From contig NZ_CP083951.1 in NCBI RefSeq assembly GCF_006440675.2, forward strand, positions 682,001 through 746,000: a DNA stretch of 64,000 nt, given 5' to 3'. Below, in pieces: positions 54,106 through 61,812 of the stretch (position 1 is the first letter of the stretch; each line of letters starts with the position of its first letter). The position numbers and the translations under genes are program-made. The notes under the pieces are model-generated. The model saw nothing but the letters and a program-made list of their open reading frames with translations, ran no database searches and was not told the origin of the DNA. This DNA is from Mesorhizobium sp. B2-8-5. GTDB lineage: Bacteria; Pseudomonadota; Alphaproteobacteria; Rhizobiales; Rhizobiaceae.

Positions 54106-54261
54106 GGATTCCAGGGTCTGCGCGACGCCGCTTCGCGGCTGCTCCGCCCTAGAATGACGAGGCTGGGAGGCTTCGGCCAATCCCCAGCGTTTGCCCTGAT
54201 TTCATCGAATGAGCGGTGAATATCTGGCCTATCGATGGGCCTGCAATCTTGTATCGAGGAC

Positions 54262-54729
54262 CTAATCGAAATCCGGAATCGTGCCGGGCGGCAGCCCCAG
54301 CCGGCCATTCAGTTCCTTCAGATACCGGCACCAGTCCGGCGTGCCTCCGGCTCCCCTGCCGTTGCCATTGCCGTCGGACGAGTAGCCATTGCCGTGGCCG
54401 TTGCCGCAATTGGCGTTGCCGTTGAAGCTGCCGCCATTGAAGTTGCCGCTGAAACTTCCGGCATTGCCGTTGCCGTTGAAGTTGCCGCTGTTGCCATTGC
54501 CGTTGAAGTTGCCGGCATTGCCGTTGCCGTTGAAATTGCCGGTGTTGCCGAGAGCGTTGGTCACGCCGACGCCGATCGGAAGGTCGGCAATCCTGACCAG
54601 GGTCGAGGCGTCGGCAGCCAGGATCGCGGCAAGCAGCGTGCCGAGCGCGAGGCGGTTTCCGTCAAGCAGCCTCGCCGCCACGCCGCGCTGGCGAGGCCGA
54701 ACGGGCGCGGCTGATCTCAAGCTGGTCAT
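54262..54729 (-). CDS. Gly/Asn repeat protein, third of three
   Basis: 155 residues. A basic N-terminus and weak hydrophobic stretch (LALGTLLAAILAADAS) could be an export signal. Residues about 60-115 are a repeat of the form GNFNGNGNAGNFNGNGNSG, and the end is a different, folded-looking segment (TPDWCRYLKELNGRLGLPPG) with one Cys besides the one in NANCGNG. The start overlaps the stop of the preceding gene by 1 bp (TGATG), so the two are coupled. No family recognised. Repeats of this kind could form a beta-helix or an unstructured sticky surface; both are guesses. Confidence 0.6.
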   Translation of the reverse strand: MTSLRSAAPVRPRQRGVAARLLDGNRLALGTLLAAILAADASTLVRIADLPIGVGVTNALGNTGNFNGNGNAGNFNGNGNSGNFNGNGNAGSFSGNFNGGSFNGNANCGNGHGNGYSSDGNGNGRGAGGTPDWCRYLKELNGRLGLPPGTIPDFD

Positions 54730-55181
54730 CAGCGGTTCCCCCGGCCGTTGGAGTTGCCGTTGAAGCCGCCGACATTGCCGTTGCCGTTGAAGTTGCCGCC
54801 GTTGAAGTTGCCGTTGCCGGCACCGATGTTGCTGTTGCCGTTATATTGGCCGGTGTTGGAGTTGCCGTTGAAGGCGCCGATGTTGCTGTTGCCGCTTGTC
54901 GGCGAGGTGTTGCTGTTGCCGTTGAAGGCGCCGACATTGCCGGTGCCGCTGTTGAACGCGCCGACATTACCGGTACCGCTGTTCTTGTAGCCGACATTGC
55001 CGCCGAAGTTGCCGAGCGGGTTCATGCTCCTGACGTTCGAACCGAGGGCTTGGCCGTATTTGCCGACCGCCCCCTGGACAGCCGACATGCCGAAGGCCTG
55101 GCTGCCCGTCGCGGTGTCAGCCTTCGCCGCGGTTGCACTCAACAACCCCAGGCATAGCGCCGATATGACGTAGCGTTTCAT
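54729..55181 (-). CDS. Secreted Gly/Asn repeat protein, second of three
   Basis: 150 residues. A standard Sec signal peptide (MKRYVISALCLGLLSATAAKA, cut before DTATG) is followed by a short non-repeated part (FGMSAVQGAVGKYGQALGSN) and then about 90 residues of repeats such as NSGTGNVGAFN and NGNSNIGAFNGNSN. No cysteine in the mature part. The repeat register of about 10-11 residues resembles the NxGxGNxG style of other repeat families, but I cannot assign one. Its first ATG has AAGGAG upstream. Coupled with the gene at 54262. Confidence 0.7.
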   Translation of the reverse strand: MKRYVISALCLGLLSATAAKADTATGSQAFGMSAVQGAVGKYGQALGSNVRSMNPLGNFGGNVGYKNSGTGNVGAFNSGTGNVGAFNGNSNTSPTSGNSNIGAFNGNSNTGQYNGNSNIGAGNGNFNGGNFNGNGNVGGFNGNSNGRGNR

Positions 55182-55356
55182 CTGCGAGCTCCTTCCATGG
55201 CTTAGCTTTTTGAAATTGCACCTGTTTCGAAAAGGACTGGGACCGCCGGCGACATGTCGCGATAGCCTTGCGCGGGGGACGGGCGCGTGGCTCGGCGATC
55301 CCAGAGACGTCTGCGTCTTTCCAAGTTAAAGCTTGGCGACGCTGAAGTTGGCGACG

Positions 55357-55773
55357 CTAGTGGTTGGCGTTGCCGTTTCCGTTGCCGCTACCGGCGCCCC
55401 AGTTGCCGTTGCCGTTGGCATTGCCGTTGCCGAGGCCGAAGTTGCCGTTGCCGTTCACGTTGCCGTTGCCGAGGCCGAAGTTCCCGTTGCCGTTGCCGTT
55501 GCCGTTGGCGGCGCCGGCATTGAGGTTGCCGTTATAGTTGCCGCTGAAGGCACCCATGTTGGCGTTTCCGTTTCCGTTGCCGTTGCCAGCGCCGAAATTG
55601 CCGTTGCCGTTGAAGTTGCCGTTGAAGGCGCCGGTGTTGGCGTTGCCGTTGCCGTTGCCGTTGCCGACGCCGACATTGCCGTTGCCGTTGCCGTTGCCGC
55701 TACCGACCGAAAATGCGGATGCCGAACCAGTCAGAGCCGACAGGACAGCCGCGGCCAGGATGATCTTTTTCAT
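55357..55773 (-). CDS. Secreted Gly/Asn repeat protein, first of three
   Basis: 138 residues. Signal peptide MKKIILAAAVLSALTGSASA, then almost only Gly, Asn, Ala and Phe: GNGNGNVGVGNGNGNGNAN, GAFNGNFNGNGNFGAGNGN, ending NANH. No charged residue occurs in the mature protein apart from the final His, which is striking. The start ATG has AAGGAGAA upstream. It is separated from the second repeat gene by 175 bp without a gene. The sensor kinase gene diverges from it 276 bp away. Confidence 0.7.
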   Translation of the reverse strand: MKKIILAAAVLSALTGSASAFSVGSGNGNGNGNVGVGNGNGNGNANTGAFNGNFNGNGNFGAGNGNGNGNANMGAFSGNYNGNLNAGAANGNGNGNGNFGLGNGNVNGNGNFGLGNGNANGNGNWGAGSGNGNGNANH

Positions 55774-56049
55774 GACGTTCTCCTTGGTTTGTGTTGAGCT
55801 TCCCGGCCAGTTCAAGATGACCGAGAGGACGCTCCAAGGATGCACGCAGAAATAGCACCCATGAATTCGGGCTGATCGGCAGGTGCCGTCGGTTTTTCTG
55901 CTGATCCCCGTGTCAGGGAAAGTTGAAGTAATCGGGAAAAAACTGACAGGCATAAAGGCATATGCCGGGTGTATATTGCGCGGAGCATCAACCCCTTGTG
56001 CCTCTTCTCGCGGGGCCGGCACTTCGCGGCGTTGACGGAAAAGAAGTCG

Positions 56050-56766
56050 ATGGAGGGTGGCATCGACACCGGCAAAGACGATAGCTCGAGAAAGCGCCGT
56101 GGCCTGGCGCGGCATCTGGTTGCCGTGCAGGAAGAGCAGCGCCTGCGCCTGTCGCGCGAGCTGCATGACGATCTGGGCCAGATGCTCGCCAGCGTCTCGC
56201 TCGAATTGCACATCGTTCGCGCCGGCTCGCCGGAGATGGACGCCCGCCTCGAGCGCGCCGCGATGCTTATCGACCAGCTGAGCGCCAGGGTGCATGACGC
56301 CGCCTGGAGCCTGCGACCCGCGGACCTCGATCGCCTCGGCTTCAAGGCTTCGGTCGAGGACCTGACAACCATGCTTTGCGGTCAACTCGGCATTGCATGC
56401 GAGATGGACCTTGAAGCCCTGTCGAGCCCGCCGCCTGCCGAGATCGCGCTCACGCTGTACCGCATTGCCCAGGAAGCGCTCACCAATATCGGCAAGCATG
56501 CCGCGCCGAGCCGCGTCAGCGTCACGGCGCACATCCAGGACGATCGGATGCGCCTGACGATCGAGGATGACGGCCGCGGCTTTGACGGCAGCGCCGAACC
56601 TGGTCCGGGCCATTTGGGACTTGCCGGAATGCGGGAGCGGCTGGCGCTGGTCGGCGGCAAATTGTCGGTTGAAACCGCCTGGGGCAAGGGGACCACCATT
56701 TACGCTGACGTGCCCCTCGCCGGCTGCCCGGCGGCTTCGAGCCGGCAACGATGCGATCGGGTCTGA
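56050..56766 (+). CDS. Soluble NarL-type histidine kinase without a sensor domain
   Basis: 238 residues from ATG 56050; a GTG at 55969 would add 27 unconserved residues. The HisKA_3 dimerisation domain carries the phospho-acceptor His39 in RLSRELHDDLGQML, and the ATPase domain has EALTNIGKHA (N box), EDDGRGFD (G1) and GHLGLAGMRERLALVGG (G2). There is no membrane helix and only a 20-residue N-terminus before the domain, so the signal must come from a partner protein. It lies upstream of a matching response regulator gene. Confidence 0.88.
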   Translation: MEGGIDTGKDDSSRKRRGLARHLVAVQEEQRLRLSRELHDDLGQMLASVSLELHIVRAGSPEMDARLERAAMLIDQLSARVHDAAWSLRPADLDRLGFKASVEDLTTMLCGQLGIACEMDLEALSSPPPAEIALTLYRIAQEALTNIGKHAAPSRVSVTAHIQDDRMRLTIEDDGRGFDGSAEPGPGHLGLAGMRERLALVGGKLSVETAWGKGTTIYADVPLAGCPAASSRQRCDRV

Positions 56767-57003
56767 AACGGCATCTTCGGCGTCAGGTGGGATTACGTGA
56801 AGCGCTGCACATCCCGGACATTAGCCGCGGCTTACAGTGCGGCATCATTGGGTTAGGCGGGGGATGGCTTACCCGTTGCGGCCGTTTAGGCCTGCCAGGA
56901 CAGACGGGCGTCCCGCGCCAGGCGGGGCAGTTGCCTAGACCATCAAGTACAAGAGGGCCCGCTCCAGGCGAGAGGCTCTTTCATCGACTGATGGAGGTTA
57001 AAG

Positions 57004-57648
57004 GTGTGCTGCAGACGGATATTTGTGGTCGATGACCACCCGATCATCCTGTCGGGGGTCGGGGCGATGATCAGCAGCCAGGACGATCTGACGATCGTCG
57101 GACTGGCCGGCAATGCCGACGATGCCCTCGAGGGGATCGGCAAGTCGCTGCCCGACGTCGCGGTGGTCGACATATCGCTTCCGGGCATCAACGGGGTCAC
57201 GCTGATCGAACGGCTTGGCGAACGCTTTCCCGAGGTCAGCTGCATAGCGCTGACGGCGCATGAGGACCCGGGCTGCCTGCGCCAGGTGCTGGCGGCGGGC
57301 GGGCGCGGCTTCGTGGTCAAGCGGTCGACCGCGACGGACCTGCTGCAGGCCATCCGATGCGTGTTGGCCGGCGACAACTATGTCGATCCGGCGCTTGCGG
57401 CGCGCATATTGAGCCCACGCGGCGCCGCGCAGGGCGATCCGGGCAATCTCAGCGAACGGGAGCGGTCGGTCATCCAGTTGGTGGCGCTCGGTTACAGCAA
57501 CAAGGAAATCTCGTAGCGGCTCAGCCTCAGCATAAAGACGATCGAAACCTATCGCACCAGGGCAACCGACAAGCTCGAACTTCACTCCCGCGCCGCCATC
57601 GTGCGCTTCGCGCACTCGAATGGCTGGCTGATCGAACTGCCGGTGTAG
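57004..57648 (+). pseudogene. NarL/FixJ-type response regulator gene interrupted by an in-frame TAG
   Basis: The receiver domain has Asp10-Asp11 and phospho-acceptor Asp56 in VAVVDISLPG, then the conserved Thr and Lys. The helix-turn-helix begins LSERERSVIQLVALGYSNKEIS, then codon 171 (57514-57516) is TAG; after it the same frame continues [20 protein letters not shown] to the true end at 57648. Read through, the protein would have 214 residues; stopped, it has 170 and no recognition helix. The start is GTG 57004 with GGAGG 6 bp before it. A single-base nonsense change is the simplest reading. Confidence 0.8.
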
Positions 57649-57683
57649 GCGAACCGGCAGGTTGCGCTTCCGGGGCCGCGCTT

Positions 57684-58523
57684 TCAGAGCTTGTAGAAGC
57701 GGCGGATGATGTCCCAGGCTTCGTCGGCCGTGTCGACGAAATCGATGATGTCCTGATCGCCGGGCGAGATCGTGCCCTGCTCGGCGAGGAAGTCGAGATC
57801 GATCGCCCTTTGCCAGAACGCCTTGCCGAACAGGATGACCGGGACGCGCTCCATGCGTCCCGTCTGGATGAGCGTCAGCGTCTCGAAGAACTCGTCCATC
57901 GTGCCGAAGCCGCCCGGAAACACCGCGACCGCCTTGGCGCGCATGACGAAATGCATCTTGCGGATGGCGAAATAGTGGAAGTTGAAGCAGAGCTCCGGCG
58001 TGACATAGGCGTTGGGCGCCTGTTCGTGCGGCAGAACGATGTTCAAGCCGATCGACGGCGCGCCGACATCGTCGGCGCCGCGGTTGCCGGCCTCCATGAC
58101 GCCAGGCCCGCCACCGGTCACCACGACATATTCACGATAATAGGAGGTGGCCGACTGCTGCGAGCACAGGCGGGCGAATTTGCGCGCTTCCTCGTAATAT
58201 TTGCTGTTCGCCTCGAGGTTCTTCTTCTGCGTCTCGTTCTTCGCCGCCCAGGCCTCGCCACCCGGTTCGGGCAGGCGGGCCCCGCCGAACAGGATGACGG
58301 TCGAGCGAATGCCGCGTTCGGCCAGGATCATTTCCGGCTTGAGCAGCTCGAGCTGCAGCCGTACGGCGCGCAATTCGCGACGCGTCATGAACTCGGGATC
58401 GTTCCAGGCCAGCCGGTAGGTCTCGGCGCGTGTCTGCGGGGTATCCGGCACGCCTTTTGAGCGTTCCAGATCCTCGTCCGAATGCGGCAGCGGCGTCCAT
58501 CCCGCCTTTTCCATGGGAGTCAT
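57684..58523 (-). CDS. LOG-family protein (TIGR00730-like, larger type)
   Basis: 279 residues. The LOG signature is PGGFGTMDEFFETLTLIQ near the C-terminus and GGGPGVMEAGNRGAD in the middle. Family members cleave the phosphoribosyl group from nucleoside monophosphates, including cytokinin precursors in some bacteria; longer versions such as this often have a PpnN-like role in nucleotide turnover. ATG 58523 is preferred to GTG 58532. It is divergent from dapD with 144 bp between the start codons. Its use as a cytokinin enzyme in plant association is a possibility only. Confidence 0.85.
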   Translation of the reverse strand: MTPMEKAGWTPLPHSDEDLERSKGVPDTPQTRAETYRLAWNDPEFMTRRELRAVRLQLELLKPEMILAERGIRSTVILFGGARLPEPGGEAWAAKNETQKKNLEANSKYYEEARKFARLCSQQSATSYYREYVVVTGGGPGVMEAGNRGADDVGAPSIGLNIVLPHEQAPNAYVTPELCFNFHYFAIRKMHFVMRAKAVAVFPGGFGTMDEFFETLTLIQTGRMERVPVILFGKAFWQRAIDLDFLAEQGTISPGDQDIIDFVDTADEAWDIIRRFYKL

Positions 58524-58667
58524 CGAATCCACCCGTCCAATTCCCTTACTTGCGCCGTCCCGTGACGCAGGCGCGATTGACCCCCATTGAGCCTTAACAT
58601 AGGGTCCGCGCGACTTTTAAACAGGTTAAGGCGCAGCCCCTTAACAGCTTGGTAATGGAGCGAAATC

Positions 58668-59522
58668 ATGTCGAAGCCCGATCTGGCGAGCCTCGAAAAG
58701 ACCATCGAAAAGGCCTTCGAGGAGCGCGACACGATTTCGACCGCGACGCGCGGCGAGACGCGCGACGCCATCCAGGCGGCGCTCGACCTGCTCGACCGCG
58801 GCGTCGCCCGCGTCGCCGAGCGGCGGGACGACGGCAAGTGGCACGTCAACCAATGGCTGAAGAAGGCAGTGCTGCTCTCCTTCCGGCTGAACCCGATGGA
58901 GATCATCAAGGGCGGTCCCGGCCAGGCGGTGTGGTGGGACAAGGTGCCATCCAAGTTCGACGGCTGGAGCGAAGTCGACTTCGAGAAGGCCGGCTTCCGC
59001 GCCGTGCCGTCCTCGGTCGTGCGCCGCTCGGCCTATGTCGCGCCGGGCGCCGTGCTGATGCCGTCCTTCGTCAATGTCGGCGCCTATGTCGATTCGGGCA
59101 CCATGGTCGACACCTGGGCCTCGGTCGGCTCCTGCGCCCAGATCGGCAAGAACGTGCATCTTTCCGGCGGCGTCGGCATCGGCGGCGTGCTGGAGCCGAT
59201 GCAGGCCGGCCCGACCATCATCGAGGACAATTGCTTCATCGGCGCGCGCTCCGAAGTGGTCGAGGGCTGCATCGTGCGCGAAGGCTCGGTGCTCGGCATG
59301 GGCGTGTTCATCGGCCAGTCGACCAAGATCGTCGACCGCGCCACCGGCGAGGTCTTTTACGGCGAAGTGCCGCCGAATTCGGTGGTGGTCGCCGGATCGC
59401 TGCCGGGCAAGCCGCTGCCCAATGGCGAGCCAGGTCCCAGTCTCTACTGCGCCGTCATCGTCAAGCGCGTCGACGCCAAGACCCGTTCCAAGACCTCGAT
59501 CAACGAATTGCTGCGCGATTGA
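58668..59522 (+). CDS. dapD: 2,3,4,5-tetrahydropyridine-2,6-dicarboxylate N-succinyltransferase
   Basis: 284 residues. Left-handed beta-helix acyltransferase: N-terminal helical domain ([13 protein letters not shown]), the [31 protein letters not shown] region and hexapeptides [32 protein letters not shown]. It succinylates tetrahydrodipicolinate in the lysine and diaminopimelate pathway, for which dapE, 2.3 kb downstream, catalyses a later step. GGAGCG precedes the ATG. Confidence 0.97.
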   Translation: MSKPDLASLEKTIEKAFEERDTISTATRGETRDAIQAALDLLDRGVARVAERRDDGKWHVNQWLKKAVLLSFRLNPMEIIKGGPGQAVWWDKVPSKFDGWSEVDFEKAGFRAVPSSVVRRSAYVAPGAVLMPSFVNVGAYVDSGTMVDTWASVGSCAQIGKNVHLSGGVGIGGVLEPMQAGPTIIEDNCFIGARSEVVEGCIVREGSVLGMGVFIGQSTKIVDRATGEVFYGEVPPNSVVVAGSLPGKPLPNGEPGPSLYCAVIVKRVDAKTRSKTSINELLRD

Positions 59523-59546
59523 TCCTCCACCACAGAGCGGACGCTA

Positions 59547-59918
59547 GTGTCTGAAAGATCGCAATTCCTCTGGCTGTTCTTCAGCCTTTCGGGACGGCTG
59601 AGCCCGGTCGCCTATGCGCTGGCCGGGATTTTGCTGGTGCTTGTCCAGTTTTTCCCGTTCTACCAGTTCGCGCGGGTGGAGCTGAACACGAGCGCCAGCC
59701 AGAACTGGGCCATGATATGCTGGGGCGTGCTGCTCATCTCGGCCTGGGCCACGTTCGCGGTGACGGCGAAGCGCTTCCATGATTTCGGCAAGCCGACCTA
59801 TTTTGCGCTGATCTCGCTGATCATCGGTCCCATCCTGCTCATCATCCTCGCCTGTTTCCGCAGCGATCCCGGACCGAACCGCTACGGCAGGCGCACCAAC
59901 GCGCCGGGCGATAGCTGA
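59547..59918 (+). CDS. DUF805-family membrane protein
   Basis: 123 residues with three to four membrane helices: the opening WLFFSLSGRLSPVAYALAG and the later AKRFHDFGKPTYFAL are the DUF805 marks (GRxxRxxY and RLHD-like motifs). Function of the family is not established. Start GTG 59547, weak ribosome site. It sits 24 bp after dapD and is followed after 7 bp by the next gene, so it is probably in the dapD operon. Confidence 0.8.
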   Translation: MSERSQFLWLFFSLSGRLSPVAYALAGILLVLVQFFPFYQFARVELNTSASQNWAMICWGVLLISAWATFAVTAKRFHDFGKPTYFALISLIIGPILLIILACFRSDPGPNRYGRRTNAPGDS

Positions 59919-59925
59919 AGTCGCC

Positions 59926-60642
59926 ATGCGCTACCGCACGCTCGATCCGACGCGGATCATCGAGACCGCCCAAAGGCTGGAGGAGCGTGTCGCCGAGCGG
60001 TTCCCGGAAAGGGGCCTGCGCGCCGTCGCCGCCGAACTGGTGTCGCTGTCGCGGGACCTCGCCAAGGCCGCCAAGCAGCTGGAAGCGCCGATCTGGTGGC
60101 TGCGCGGTGTCATCGTCGCGGCCTTCATTGCCGGCGTGGCGATGTTCCTGTTCGTCGGCACCATCCTGCCGCTCGACCGCATTTCGGGCGCCGACGATGC
60201 CGTGCAGTCGATGCAGGGCATCGAGGCGACGATCAACACCGTGATCCTGGCGGTGCTCGGCCTGCTGGCGCTGATCCGCGCCGAGGAGCGGATCAAGCGC
60301 AAGAAAGTGTTCCGGCAGCTGCACGGGCTGCGCTCGCTGATCCATGTCATCGACATGCACCAGTTGACCAAGGATCCGGCGACGCTGTCGGCCGACTTCA
60401 AGCCGACCTCGCACTCGCCCGCTCGCATCACCAACCCCGCCGACCTGGCGCGCTATCTCGACTATTGCTCGGAGATGCTGTCGATCACCGGCAAGATCGC
60501 GGCGCTGTTCGCGCAGTCGGTCAACGACGATGTCGTCGTCAACGCGGTCAACGACATCGAGAACCTGTCCTCCAACCTGTCGCGCAAGATCTGGCAGAAG
60601 ATCACGCTGATCGAGGACCGCCGCTTACCATTTCCGGCCTAA
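59926..60642 (+). CDS. Conserved two-helix membrane protein of unknown function
   Basis: 238 residues. A helical N-terminus (about 1-58) precedes two membrane segments at about 60-82 (RGVIVAAFIAGVAMFLFVG) and 103-120 (INTVILAVLGLLALIRAEE). A cytoplasmic helical part follows (VFRQLHGLRSLIHVIDMHQ). The C-terminus is rich in alpha helix with DDVVVNAVNDIENLSSNLS. I do not recognise a family. The last 41 bp overlap the end of the convergent reductase gene. Confidence 0.7.
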   Translation: MRYRTLDPTRIIETAQRLEERVAERFPERGLRAVAAELVSLSRDLAKAAKQLEAPIWWLRGVIVAAFIAGVAMFLFVGTILPLDRISGADDAVQSMQGIEATINTVILAVLGLLALIRAEERIKRKKVFRQLHGLRSLIHVIDMHQLTKDPATLSADFKPTSHSPARITNPADLARYLDYCSEMLSITGKIAALFAQSVNDDVVVNAVNDIENLSSNLSRKIWQKITLIEDRRLPFPA

Positions 60643-61636
60643 GACCAGGCGGACCGCGCTTTACCGCTTCCGCCTGACGCACCAGCGCGGTGACGCGTTC
60701 GTTGACCGGCGTCGGGGCGCCCGTTCGCCTGGCTAGGCGAATGACCGCGCCCTGCAACTCGTCGATCTCGGTCGGGCGGCCGCGTTTGAGGTCGTCCCAC
60801 ATCGACGAGCGCGCCCGAGGGTCGATCGCCAGCATGCGGCGCGCCAGAAGCCCGAACAGCCAGTCGGGCAACCGCAGCACTTTCGGCAGCAGCGCCGGCG
60901 GCAGGCCGGTGATGCGCGCCGGCGCTATGCCCGCCGCCCTCATCGCGGCGAGCGCCTCGTCGATCTCGGCGGCGAGGACGACGCGCCAGCTTCGGTCGGC
61001 CAGTTGCCTCGCCAGCGGCAGGTCGGAGAGCGCCACCAGGGCATTGTTGAGGTTCATCAGCAATTTGCTCCACTGCACCGCCTTCATGTCGGCGCGCGCT
61101 TCGACGGCAAGCCCGTCGACGTCGAGCAGACCGGCAAGGCCATCGACGCCATCGTCGATCATCACCTTGCCCTGGCTAGCGCGATGCGCACGCAACGGCG
61201 CCTCGCCGTCGGGCGACTGGACGACGTTGAACATGACCATGCCGGTCAGCACCCGCCGTCCAGGGAGCGCGGCGCGCAACCTGTCCGCATTGTCGACGCC
61301 GTTCTGCAGGCTGACCACTACGGCATCCGGGCGCCCGTGGGCGGCGATCAGCCCGGCCATCTCCGCGGTTGCGCCGCTCTTCACCGTCACCAGGATGACG
61401 TCCGCATCGGGGAGTGCTTCCGCCGGATCGTCCGTGGCCGAAATCGCTCGCGCTTCGACGCGGCGGTCGCGGCCGTCAAGATCGCTGACGCGCAGCCCGC
61501 TTTCGCGCATGGCCTCGACGACGCGGCCGCGGCCGAGGAAGACGACCTTGCGTCCGGCGAGCGCCAGGCAGCCGCCGACATAGCAGCCAATGCTGCCGGC
61601 GCCGGCTATCGCGATGGTGCTTGTTTCACTGGCCAT
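60602..61636 (-). CDS. Ketopantoate reductase (ApbA/PanE)-family protein
   Basis: 344 residues. GAGSIGCYVGG at residues 11-21 is the NAD(P)-binding motif; SLQNGVDNADRL and the Lys of MKAVQWSKLLMNLNNALVALS are the family hallmarks. It is longer than PanE (about 300) and similar to rhizobial proteins usually annotated as 2-dehydropantoate 2-reductase, so the true substrate is open. ATG 61636 follows AGGACGAATGC. Its 3' end overlaps the preceding plus-strand gene by 41 bp. Confidence 0.82.
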   Translation of the reverse strand: MASETSTIAIAGAGSIGCYVGGCLALAGRKVVFLGRGRVVEAMRESGLRVSDLDGRDRRVEARAISATDDPAEALPDADVILVTVKSGATAEMAGLIAAHGRPDAVVVSLQNGVDNADRLRAALPGRRVLTGMVMFNVVQSPDGEAPLRAHRASQGKVMIDDGVDGLAGLLDVDGLAVEARADMKAVQWSKLLMNLNNALVALSDLPLARQLADRSWRVVLAAEIDEALAAMRAAGIAPARITGLPPALLPKVLRLPDWLFGLLARRMLAIDPRARSSMWDDLKRGRPTEIDELQGAVIRLARRTGAPTPVNERVTALVRQAEAVKRGPPGLRPEMVSGGPRSA

Positions 61637-61812
61637 GCATTCGTCCTGGCTTGGCCCGCAACTTGCTATTATGCATGTCGTTTTCCCGGAACCGCTGCCC
61701 ACACTTCCGGGCGACATGCATTTATACGCCATGAAAACCATATTGTCGGCGGCATGACCGGCGATGATCTGCCATCGTGACACGACAAACGCTTTCGACT
61801 ATCGCTTTGCCC

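Larger units (their letters stand above)
52996..54107 (-). mobile_element. IS110-family insertion sequence, about 1.11 kb
   Basis: The limits come from comparing the split repeat with intact copies. GG at 52994-52995 and GG at 54106-54107 frame the element, so the target has a 2-bp core (GG on this strand, CC on the transposase strand). On the transposase strand the left end starts TGTGTGTTGG and the right end finishes CACAGTTG. There are no terminal inverted repeats, as is usual for IS110. The transposase stop lies 9 bp inside the right end, and 174 bp of non-coding DNA precede the start. It looks intact. Confidence 0.85.
52868..54161. repeat. Dispersed palindromic repeat, copy D, split by an IS110-family element
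   Basis: Left part 52868-52995 (GTCATCCACGGG to CACGGAATGG) and right part 54108-54161 (ATTCCAGGGTCTGCG to AGAATGACGAGG) are the two halves of one repeat. Joined, they read CACGGAATGG-ATTCCAGGG, the same kind of junction as in copies A-C. The element sits between the last GG of the left half and the ATTCC of the right half. The outer flanks TTGGCCGAAA (near 52850) and TTCGGCCAA (near 54172-54180) are also inverted copies of each other. Confidence 0.85.

Noticed and set aside
53932..54180. An upstream extension of the transposase frame by 83 residues
   Set aside because: It runs through the non-coding left end and across the element's border into the repeat. The ribosome site and family N-terminus support ATG 53931.
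54360..55720. The regular repeats at 54.4-55.7 kb as a possible CRISPR array
   Set aside because: Units are 6-9 bp, uninterrupted by unique spacers, and keep a coding frame. No cas gene is present.
54389..55797. Long plus-strand frames opposite the Gly/Asn genes (Leu/Pro/Lys and Val/Ala rich)
   Set aside because: They exist because the tandem codon repeats lack stops on both strands. They have no ribosome sites and their composition mirrors the true genes.
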